Shown here piece after piece: positions 50,693 through 62,600 of a stretch of DNA of 64,000 nt; position 1 is the stretch's first letter, and every line of letters begins with the position of its first letter. The stretch is from Paragorgia papillata (taxonomy: Eukaryota; Cnidaria; Anthozoa; Scleralcyonacea; Coralliidae). Below the pieces are notes generated by a model. It had not been told where the DNA came from, did not search any database, and was given only the letters and a program-made list of their open reading frames with translations. The stretch lies in assembly GCA_035771165.1 (NCBI GenBank), contig JAWNZC010000446.1:1240001-1304000 (forward strand), given 5' to 3'. The translations under genes were made by a program, and so were the position numbers.

Positions 50693-53600
50693 CTAGGCAA
50701 AAGCATGGGATGTATTTAATAAGAACCAACATACACCGTATAACAGACGTTTGGTGGACGTTCGTCAAGCTCAATTACTCAGAAACGATTTCTGAGCCCC
50801 AGTCAGGGTTCGAACCTGCAACTTTCTAATGATCGGTTAGATGCTCTAACCATTTTAGATGCTCTAACCATTGAGCCACTGAGCCTCAGATGGAGAGCTA
50901 AGGTTGCAAATTCATAGTCATATGCTCCTAAATGGTAGCGTTTGCATATGAGTTAAAGTGATATGATAAGTTGTACGTATACATGTAGTGCATGCATGTG
51001 GTACGTTTGCAAGCTTGGTGTGATTTAACAGACGTTTTAGGGACGTTCGTCAAGCTCGATTACTCAGAAAATATTTCTGAGCCCTATACAGGGTTCGAAC
51101 CTGCAACCTTCTATAATGACTGCAGGTTCGGATCCTGTCTGAAAAGTCTTTTCTGAGTAATCGACGAACGTCCTAAAACGTCTGTTAAATCACATCAAGC
51201 TCGCAAACGTATACCACATACACTACATTTAAGGTGGCTCCATACAGTTTCTTGAAAAATGGAAAATACAAGTTTGAAAGACCAAACCACGTGCATAAAC
51301 AATTCGGAAAAAGAATAAAACTAAATGTTATGCATAGTTAAACATTCTGACAATCAAAAACTGTTACCAAATAAATAGCAACTGTTGTTGCTATGGCAAA
51401 ATGACGTTTCAAAATGGCTGCCAATTACCCTTCAAACTAATTTAATTCGAAAAAATCTTTAATGATCTCCCATTTTTCTTTCATTAAAACTTTTCTTGAA
51501 GTATGAGTAATCAATAGGCCGATTTTAAAAAAATTATGTAGATCCAAATTTTTAAAAAATTAACAAACATGAGTTTTCCGAGAAAAAAAATTATTCGTTC
51601 TACAGAATTTTTTTAAAATCGGTTTATATTTTCTGTATAATGAAGCAGTCATCCAATAGCAACGATCGGGTTTAATTAGTGAGTTGCCTCATCGTCGCGT
51701 GTTGTGGTGCTTCATCTTCACTTGTCCGGCATAGAATTTACTTCCATATAAGGAACTTGAAAGACAATAGAGCTTCCAAACCATGTATATGTTCTATTAA
51801 CTATGCTCAAACTCAACACGTTGCTTTACATTAGATTGGTATCAAATCTACATGAAATTATGATTCTCATGCAGCGGTCACAAGCTGAATAAGATGTAAA
51901 CACCCCCTTAGGCATCTATTTTTCTCGCTTAAAGATAAACGAGTGTTGGTCATTTGAAAGCTAAATGACCAACACTAATCTTCCAGCATAGTCAATCGAG
52001 ATATGGTCTGGAAACTCGGCAAACTTCAAAGCGCCTATAATGAGCTGAACCGTACCTTACACCGCGCACATCCTTTGTTTTAGGTTTATTAATATTTAAA
52101 TAGCACGGTTGAGTGATTGAACTGAAATGTTGCTATTGAACAATCCATTCATTATACTAAAATACAATGTGTTCAGTGTACCGTGCACAAAAATTCATAA
52201 AGGCGAACAAAAAGAGAGACCAAAGACTTTAGCTGAGTTTCCAGACCATATCTCGATTGACTATGCTTCCAGGACGTATTATTGTTCAAAATTAATTTTC
52301 TAACAACATGCCTAATACCATGTTATTTTTGTTCAAATCACCCAAAACTTAAGCTGGTTTTCCACTTGCGAATAAATTCGCGCGAATCGAATTTTTCTTT
52401 TGTCTTATGCGAAGCGACTTTTTCTTTTGTCTCATGAGCTCTGAGCTGGAACTAATCAGAAATCTATTGAATTCGAACAAAAGAAAGTCGCTTCGCCCGA
52501 AAAAAATCGCCTAGTAAAGCCGGTTTTCCACTGGTGAATTTTGTCGCGCGAAGCTACCTTTTTCCTTTGTCTTATTAGCTCTCGAGTGGAACTAATTAGA
52601 AATCTATTCCAATCTATTCAATTTTGAGAATAGAAATTCGCCTCGTGCGACAAAATTCGCCAGTGGAAAACCGGCTTAACCCTTTAAAGCCTGGAGCTTT
52701 CCCGTTGACGAGTAAAATCGTCTGGCGTTAGCCAGAGGAAAATCACCTGGCGTTAGCCAGAGTAAAATCATAAAAGTCGTTTTCATGCAGGTCTTAAAGG
52801 GTTAACGAGATAACCCTTTAAAGCCTGGAGCCTTCCCGTTGACGAGTAAAATCGTCTGGTGTTAGCAAGAGGAAAATCATCTGGCGTTAGCCAGAGTAAA
52901 ACCATAAGGCGTTAGTCAGAGTAAAATCATAAAAGTCGTTTTCAGGTCTCAAAGGGTTAACGAGATAGTTTTTAAACCCTTTAAAGCCTGGAGCCTTCCC
53001 GTTGACGAGTAAAATCGTCTGGCGTTAGCCAGAGTAAAATCATTTGGCGTTAGCCAGAGTAAAATCATAAAAGTCGTTTTCAGGTCTGAAAGGGTTAAAG
53101 TATGATTTGGAATTACTAGAGATCTGAGTACCTTACCTATTATTCGTGTTGGACTATTGTCTTCTAGTGTCTGGTTAACAAACACTTTCGTTCGAACAAC
53201 GTCCATCCATTTCGAGTTGTAATACATGTCCTATTACAAGAAGGAGAATGCACAACTGTTTTCAGTTTCACTGTTATAAAGGACCTCATGAGAGACAAAT
53301 GCGGGTAAAAACAAACTTTATTTATACTGGATAACCATAGAGATCTAGTTATAAGGGCAATCCCCCATTGGTTCATGCAGTGTTACTACAGGAGGAAAGC
53401 AGAGTATACGGAGATAGAGTCAAACTGGAAGCACTCGTCTCATACGCGGTTGCAGAGGTGCGTGGCACGTGCGCTAACCATTATGGACTAGTGATGTCTC
53501 CCTAGGAGTCCTGGACATCTGCTTCGTGCACATTGTCCCCCATCGCAGATTCTGTCTCGCCCAAAAAAATTTAAATGCTGCAATAACTTTCAGTTAAGAC

Positions 53601-56600
53601 ATAGTGTATAGTGCTACTCTGGTTTAAAGTAAAAATCCAGTCAAGTTTCCTATTATAAACTAAGGTTACCATGCACAACACTTGTGGATATCTCTTCAAA
53701 TAAGGTAAAAAGAAGAACTACGTGGGGTTACCCACAAAGTGGGTTATCACCATTGGTATTCTGCCCAGGTCTTCACGAGTTCTTCCATGTTATACGGTCT
53801 CAAACCTGTCTCTTCACATCAACATAATTTCCACCATTTTCAGGCCATCTATAACAACCCTCTCCTCTTTCTACCTTTCTCTTTTACCCTCAATAAGCCA
53901 TTTGCACGATGACGTGAGATGGCGTTGGGTGACTACAACTACCAGAATGCTTTGCCAGTATTCTAGGGCTTCGCCTAAAAGGGATGACTCAAAAGGACCC
54001 GTCCAGTCCTTTCGCGGTTTTTCCAAAATATGTTGTCAATTTTTTTTTCTTCCAAATTTAACAATCTTTTCGATACCCTAACCACAACATAAACCCTAAC
54101 CCTAATCAGAAATCTGGTTTACCCCCTAGCTTTTTGGGAAAACGTATTTGTCGACATTTTTTTTTTCGAAAAGCCGCGAAAGGACTGCATGGACCGGTCC
54201 CTTTAAGTCATCCGTTTTAGCCGAAACCCTAGAATATTGGCAAAGCATTCTGGTAATTTTAGTCACCTATTACCATCTTCTCCCATTAAACCTTCACCTC
54301 TTAATATATGTCTCTTAAGACTCCTTTCTTTTTACCGACATTTATTTTTCCTCTTAATAATTGCTTCTCTCTGTGAAATACGGACTTCGCAATTGCTATA
54401 TCATACTTCTAACATCTGTGTTGCATTTAGCATCTGATGATAAAATGCTACTTAAATATATATAAAATTTTGGACTTGTTCCAATAGACCTTTTCGATAA
54501 TTACGTCACGCTTCAAAAACGAGGCTCCAAGGGCCAAGTTTCACAATTTTGATACATTTCAACGTTGTGCGTTAAATATTTAAATAAATTATACAACAAT
54601 TGTGAGAAGTCCATATCATTTTTACTTGACGAGCAATGGTGCGAGCATTTTGACTATTTTAAAAAGTTACGCACAACACAGAAACTTAAACTATGCATCA
54701 AATGAAAGCTTATGAAATGCCTAACAATATACGTACACGATGTATTTCTACCAGATGTAGTTGGACGTTATTAGTCATCTTCCATAAACAAATATGGCGG
54801 GCCCCAGTTGGCTTCAAAGTTGAATCTGGAGTTAACCTCATCCAATAATTGTTATACATTCAAACTTCATTCTTATTGGTCAACATACTCTAGTTAATTC
54901 TCAATGTCCGCCAGCTGTTACGTCATTTCCGCAGAATATTTATCAATTATTGGACGAGTCTGAGCAAAATATCACTGATTTGTCAGTGACGAGCTACCAG
55001 TTATTTGCCGATGCCGAAGGCAGAGGCAAATAACTGATAGCGAGACACTGACAAATCATGATATTTTGCGACAGACGAGTTCAATAATTGATTTATCCTT
55101 CATAAAATAGTTAAAAATTCGAAACGCCTGAGCCCTAAAGTTAAAGATCGCCATTCTTTTCTCTGTCTTCGGCATACTAAAATCTTCGTAAAACTTGGCA
55201 CGGGTCTTGCTTTTTATCTCACTAAATCTTCCTTTTAACTATTTCTTTTCTGAAGTATATTGTCGTTATGGATGCTTCCAAATACTCTCGATTACTTCCT
55301 CGATTAGCCCCCGCCATCACCGCCATGTTTACGAAAATTATTTGCAGCCAGCAGCGCTATCGCTAGGCACATGCTCATAAAATTAGTTGCGGCAGAAAAT
55401 TATTTGCACTCAGTATATCTAGACTTTGGTCATTGTTATGACCTCGTCCTGGAAAATTCTTGATATCATGAATAATTGTTTATTATTCATCATGATCGTC
55501 ACCATCGTCATTACGATCACTATACCACCACCTTCACCACTATCATCAACATCATCATCATCGCGACGACCACCATTGTTATAATTATTATTTTTACATA
55601 TACAACTTACATCGTCTTGAAAGGTTCTTTGAAATACTGAGTAGTAAGATCCAGGCTCCACTTCAACGTTCAGAAACCCCATGTTTCGTCTTTTTCTACT
55701 GTTAGACTTACTATAACGTTTGCCATCTCCAACTGTAAACTTCGGATTTCTAATGACGTCATATCTGCTGAGCTCAGCTGTGATGTATGGGGTCGTGGGC
55801 AGTGAGTGTTTATTGTAAGCTTTGAGGTCGGACTGCAAGTAACTTTTTGGAACTCGTTTGGGTGGTTTATAATTATCTAACTTCTGAACAATGATTTGAA
55901 TGTATCTAAAAAAATTCAAACGACTTAGTTTAAAATTTATTTAGTAAAATTTCTACAGACGAGAAATACTGACTTTTTACTTTATAAATGTACTATTGGA
56001 ATAATTGAATAAGAAATACTAAGACAAATACTGTGTTGCACTGGACTCGCCTCTGCTCTATCCCACGCTACTCTGCTCTACTCTACTCTACTCTACTCTA
56101 CTCTACTCTACTCTACTCTACTCTACTCTACTCTACTCCGCTCTACTCCGCTCTACTCCGCTCTACTCCGCTCTACTCCGCTCTACTCCGCTCTACTCCG
56201 CTCTACTCCGCTCTACTCCGCTCTACTCCGCTCTACTCCGCTCTACTCCGCTCTACTCCGCTCTACTCCGCTCTACTCCGCTCCACTCCGCTCCACTCCG
56301 CTCCACTCCGCTCCACTCCGCTCCACTCCGCTCCACTCCGCTCCACTCCGCTCCACTCCGCTCCACTCCGCTCCGCTCCGCTCCGCTCCGCTCCGCTCCG
56401 CTCCGCTCCGCTCCGCTCCGCTCCGCTCCACTCCACTCCACTCCACTCCACTCCACTCCACTCCACTCCACTCCACTCCACTCCACTCCACTCCACTCCA
56501 CTCCACTCCACTCCACTCCACTCCACTCCACTCCACTCCACTCCACTCCACTCCACTCCACTCCACTCCACTCCACTCCACTCCACTCCACTCCACTCCA

Positions 56601-59600
56601 CTCCACTCCACTCCACTCCACTCCACTCCACTCCACTCCACTCCACTCCACTCCACTCCACTCCACTCCACTCCACTCCACTCCACTCCACTCCACTCCA
56701 CTCCACTCCACTCCACTCCACTCCACTCCACTCCACTCCACTCCACTCCACTCCACTCCACTCCACTCCACTCCACTCCACTCCACTCCACTCCACTCCA
56801 CTCCACTCCACTCCACTCCACTCCACTCCACTCCACTCCACTCCACTCCACTCCACTCCACTCCACTCCACTCCACTCCACTCCACTCCACTCCACTCCA
56901 CTCCACTCCACTCCACTCCACTCCACTCCACTCCACTCCACTCCACTCCACTCCACTCCACTCCACTCCACTCCACTCCACTCCACTCCACTCCACTCCA
57001 CTCCACTCCACTCCACTCCACTCCACTCCACTCCACTCCACTCCACTCCACTCCACTCCGCTCCACTCCGCTCCACTCCGCTCCACTCCGCTCCACTCCG
57101 CTCCGCTCCGCTCCGCTCTGCTCTCTAGATTGTTCTGCTTACTCTACTGGACTATATTGTACTAAGCTGTACTGCATTGTACTGTAGAGCAACCAATTTA
57201 CATAAAATATATTTTAAAAATATTTCAAAAATGTGCAACACTGAACTTACTTGTCCTTCACTTTGAGTTTACCGAAAAGAATTTCAAAACATTTATGAGA
57301 GACAGCTTTGTCAGATCGTTTCAGTGCAACTAAAAGTGCATCAAAAAGTGTTTATGATCATAATGTTAGTGTTTATGAAATTAACAGAATAATACACTTG
57401 GAGATACATGTATTTTGAGGTTTTGACAAGCAAATGGGTATAGGCATAGTTTCGAGTGCAATTTAGAGAATAATATTTAATTAGTAAAAATTTTGAATAG
57501 TGATTTTTTTCCAAAACTTCAAAATAGAACGAGTTTGTATCATGAGAATGCTTTATAAAGGCCTATGCCACACTATTATTAACGAAAGCTAAAGCTGTAC
57601 ATCTATTCACTTATCGAATGGAAGTCACTTCACAACTCTGGAGGATTTCTGAACATTCAGACCCATTAAATATTTGCACAAATTGACCTAAATTTGATTA
57701 TAATAGACCAATCGCAATAGAAATCAAGGTGTTACATTTTCAAGCCGTTTTGATGTGAAATCAGATTTTTGATTTTTCCTTGTCTGGGACTTTGCTATCA
57801 TATAGTTCAAATCGAAGTTTTTGAAATAATCTATTTCAAATATCGGGCTCAAAGAGATTCTTATTTAGTGAAACACAAAATTCCAAATTTCAACCTGAGG
57901 TTTTTTAAGGTGGAAGCATAGTCAATCGATAAATGGTCTGAAAACTCGACCAAGTTCAAAGCGCCTATATAAAGTGAGCTGTGATTCTATGTTGAGCATT
58001 ATGCACGTGTGACGTCAAAATGTTAAATTTGCGAATGAAACAAACTGAAATATCTCAAGAACCAAGCAAGAAAATGAAAAACTGCAAAAGATGTTACTTT
58101 GTCATTTTAAGTGTTCTAGCTTTTAAATGAGACAAACTTAATTTTCGCTTCGTAGGCACGTTAATGTACATTTTAGCTGAAACCATTTTTTCTGGCAAAG
58201 ATTTCTTTCGTCATGATCGTTAAAAAATTATTTCGTAATCCAACCGAACTTATAAATTATAATTTGCTGACGTAAATTTAAATATGATGTACCGTGGTTG
58301 TTTATTTATATCAATAAGTAGAAAATATAATAAAAACAAGTAGAATAATGCTCCGTAAGCATGAGTGTTTTGGATAAAGCATTGTTTTAACATTGTGTTA
58401 ACATTTTAACTTACCCTGCATGATTTTATTATATAACTAATGAAAAATTAGGGTGTCAGATTCTTATAAATAGACCTACATTATTTTGCATTATACCAAC
58501 CAAACATTTTGAAACCATGTGTAATTCCAGTGTTTATTTCTACTATATATCACAGGTTTGATGTCAAATATTTCAAAATACCACTGGAGTTTGACCAAAG
58601 AAATGGCTATTTTTAAGTAATTTTCAAGTCATTGTTGTTTTGATTCTATATATTGACAGATAAGAATAATTTTACCAGATTTTGGTATTGTCATTGTTGC
58701 CTGGAACTTTTGTACCATATTGTTTATAATAAACTGGGTTATTTTTTAAAATTTATTTTAAATATCAGGCTCAAAAAGGTTCTTTTTGAGTAGAACACAA
58801 AGTTCTAAATTTCAGCCCGAGATTTTTAAAGGTGGAAAGTAATAGCAGATGCTTACCGTACAACTTTATATGTAAAGCTATAAACAACAATTATTGGTCA
58901 ATTTTGCACAGCAAAAATTAATTACCTGGTTCCGGATCGCATGTGTAGCGGACCACTAAATACTTTCTTCTTTTTCCACATTTTGTGGTTAAAAAGTCCT
59001 TTTCATTAGCCGTAAAAACACAATCTTTTTTCCCATTACATCTTTGTTGCATTGTACTGGTTGATGTGTCAGTTGTAGTGCATTCTTTTCGAGTACATTT
59101 AAAGATGACTGGAATTTCTTGGTAAAGCACGCCATAGTTGGCCCAAATAAATAGTAAAACTTTGAGTGCAATTTGAAAAAAAATTATCTGACTTTTCCAA
59201 AAATGCACAAACGAGTCCAAAGAACGAAAATGTTTAAAGGGGCAATTCCATGCACGCTTAATTAGCGAAAACTAAAGCCGTACATTTATTACTCGGGTGA
59301 CCTGTGGTAGCCGAGTCTAAATTTCGGCTCTGTTATTTTTATTTTTTTGTGTGTCGACAAACTTGACCCGACAGGCTTTGCGAAACCGAGATTTCACTTT
59401 CATGGCGAGTTGTCTCTTGAACGAAGCTTTTCTTGCCATTTTATCGATGTTTGGTCTCAAACAAAGATGTCAGAGTAGTCGGACTGTCAGCGAATCAAGG
59501 TGTATTAAAAATAATTGGAAACTTTAAACTGAAGGAGTGAAGGACGCCAGAGAACAGTCATGGCCGAGTTGTCTCCAGATGATCAGTATTCAGTGGTTGT

Positions 59601-62600
59601 CTCTTTTGAGCGAAGCTTTTATTGCCATTTTATCGATGTTTTTGAATATTTGAAAGACATTTCACTGTTTCTCAGTTGTTTACTTGTTATATTTCGATCT
59701 GGGTTATATTCCGCCGTCTCGATCAAGACAAACTGATTATAAATTATTTTTATATACCCACCACACCCATTTTCTATTGTTCTCAATCGGTTTTGGTATT
59801 TGACTCAAGACCTCGCATTGAAAGTTGGTGGCGGCTTTTGATTATATACAGGGGAGAGCGGGGCTGAATATGCAAAAATACCAGGTTTTGAATTCAAAAT
59901 TCAAAACCCGGTACAGGTCTTGAATTCAAGACCTGTACCGGGTTTTGAATTTTGAATTCAAGACCATATCAGGTCGTGAAATTAAATATCCGTTAGTGAA
60001 GCAAAATTTTCACGCAACAAAAATTTACTCAAAAAAACAAGCTACAGAATAACAAGAGTAACAACAACATTACACACACTTCAATTTACAACAAAATTAA
60101 AATTTATGTTTATCGGAGCCTTATTACGATTAGGCCTTTCGCTTGCACTCTCATTTTCGCATTTACTCCCTTCTACACAACTTTTACTTTTAGTCTCACA
60201 TCGTTCTTCTTCTCTTGCTTTCTTCAACTTAGTCACATTAACACCATACAAAATGTCAGACACTTCAACTTCTTGTTCCCTTGAAGTTCTTTTATACGCC
60301 CTCACGGCATTGCTTCGGTGACCTAAAATTTGCAATGAAAATACTGAGTCCATAGATAATTCAAAAAATAAAACTAAACGCTTTATATATGCCTCACCAG
60401 TTTTTTCGCATATAAGCTGCTCATCAATTCCCTTATCATACATCCTTGTTGCTGCTGTTGCTCGTAAGGAATGATTTGTTCTATATCCAGATATACCGGC
60501 CTGCTCGCATAATCGTTTAACAGTCGAAGCCAGTTTATTATGGCCGACAGGAACATCGCTGTACCAACAGTTTGGCTTGGGACATTTCAAAGCACTTCGA
60601 TAAAAACCGGTCGACTTCCCAGCGCCAACACTAGGGCTACAAATATAAAAAAAAACAAAAAAAACTTTACCATAACGTATCTCTGACTATTAAACATGCA
60701 GTAACTTATTAGCACATACATCCATTGAGCTATAATTTCACAATATTCATTAAAAGCGCAAATATATCACATATACTCACCACAAACTAATATATTTTTC
60801 GTACAAACGAACAATGCAGCGTTTCTTGTTCTCTTTATTCTCATATGCACGCGTCACCTTTCTTTCCAGTTTTCGATCTTTGAGTCCCCCAGCGTTTGTT
60901 TTCGAAACATCTACACGATACTCTAAGTACTGCATGCCAGTTTGTTTGTCGACGCTTTTAACAATTTGTGAGTTTTCTGCTCGAAGTCTTCTATGTTCAC
61001 TGCCTCCTCTTAACGCGAAATGAATGCCAAATAGGAAAACCAAAGTATCAAGTAATTGTTGAGGATGCGAATCTCCGAGAACTCCTTTCTGCCAAAGCTC
61101 TTCTTCTTCGTTCAATGTTATAACTTCCCCTTGTTTCTTAGCGAGTCCAAGGCCTACTGAAGCACTTTCTTTCATCACAGCGTCCAACGCATTTCTCAAA
61201 TACACAAATTTTCCGTCGTTGAATAACCTCACTACTCTACCCTTCCCTTTCAAATAATGTTGAATTGAAGCGATTATCCCATGAAGTGTGTTTGGCGGGT
61301 ATTTACTTCCATCAGTTTTTCTTACTTCACAAATGAAACATGCCAATGTCCGATTTAGTTCATCGTCCAACATTACATCTAGGGAATTTTTTATAACTTC
61401 TAAACCAGGCGCTTGACCACCGACACTTCCCTTATTAACATTGCAGACTTGCATGTTTCTTTGCTTTCGCCAATCCTCAAACAACGTAACAGCCCACTTA
61501 TCTTTGTATTTTGTCGACTTGGGCACACAATCGCCTATCTTAGCTTGAATTTCGATCTCAGATACAGGCGCTGCAAACCGATTCAAATCCGCTACAGCTG
61601 GTTGCTCATCGACTTCGTCTATGTTGACACCCCACGGCCAATTATCTTCATTTGGTTCTATAGTTGATAATGCCTCTCGATAGCAATCATCAAATGCCGG
61701 TACAGTTCTTTCTCGCTGTGGACTTGACTGAGTAATGTACAAGTCTGGGTCAGAATCTTCCGTCTCCATTACTCCTCAACCTAACCCAAAACCACCCAAA
61801 GTGCGAACCTATGACTTTCTGCAATTTTATCACTTATCAAACTTCAGAGCACTTTATTTTAAAATTGTCAAAACAAAAGGTCTCCGATATTAAAATTAGG
61901 CATTGTCTTCGCTATTCAAATAAACCATGTAATTAGCCAAAAATCGGCAGGAAACTTTATTCATTCGCTTAAATTATGACATAAGAACCAAGAAAAATTT
62001 TCCAAAACCTCTTGACAACAATAGAAAATGGTGTGCTGGGTATATAAACAACATAAAAACCTCATGGTCGGTCTTTCATTGAAATTCAAGACCTCGGCGC
62101 TACGCGCCTCGGTCTTGAATTTCAGTGAAAGACCTCCCATTCGGTTTTTATCCTGTATATAAACAACGTTGAAAATTATATTATATGCTGTGTTGACATT
62201 TCGTGCTGAAAAGACTCAAGTTTAATACGCTGAATGGGAAACTTTAAGCTACAATGCATAGCTGCATTGCTATGAGTAGCCCGAGTGAACGCCTAAGCAG
62301 GCGTCTTGTTCCATTATGAAATGCAAGGCACCTCACAAATATATTGAGGATTTCAGAAAATGCAAGTCTATTAATTTTAACACAAACTGGCCTAAATTTA
62401 ATTTCTGCCAGACCAACTGAAATCAAGATGTTACATTTGCAATCCGTTTCAATCTCGCTTAATTTTGATCATATGTACTTCGGTGCGAGTTTTTAGTATC
62501 TGTTTTGTGTTTTTTTCTCTTAAAACCCATCGTTGGAGGATTTTGTGTGATATTAAGACAATTTGAATCGTCTTAAAATCGCACAAAACAATTTAACATT

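Larger units (their letters stand above)
59751..62046 (-). mobile_element. Crypton-like tyrosine-recombinase transposon between inverted repeats
   Basis: A complete recombinase gene (61769-60081) lies between a 46-bp sequence at 59751-59796 and its reverse complement at 62002-62046, which match at 41 of 46 positions. Shared words include ACAATAGAAAATGG and TGGGTATATA. Just inside the left repeat is a strong palindrome (59883-59965), and just outside the right repeat is another (62047-62165). The element sits in the intron between the trefoil exon and lectin exon 2 of the receptor, on the same strand. Whether the inverted repeats are the true ends is unproven, since classical Cryptons lack long terminal inverted repeats. 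Confidence 0.65.

Noticed and set aside
50791..50889. Functional tRNA gene
   Set aside because: The internal duplication and lack of a proper anticodon arm break the cloverleaf; it fits a SINE better.
53137..53230. Discoidin (F5/8 type C) domain exon
   Set aside because: The W-x-x-V-x-T-K-V-F stretch looked similar at first, but the phase join to the preceding FnIII-like exon explains it as its continuation.
55419..55610. Asp/Asn-rich extension of the FnIII-like exon
   Set aside because: It lies after a consensus GTAAGT donor and comes from CATCAT-type repeats; the next exon joins in phase at the donor.
56033..57187. Long TPLHS (plus) and GVEWS (minus) repeat proteins
   Set aside because: They arise from a 5-bp satellite in which frames on both strands stay open together.
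60081..60590. Broken recombinase with an insertion between TG and HRS
   Set aside because: The extra 25 codons are a 75-bp intron with GT-AG ends; removing it restores the motif in frame.
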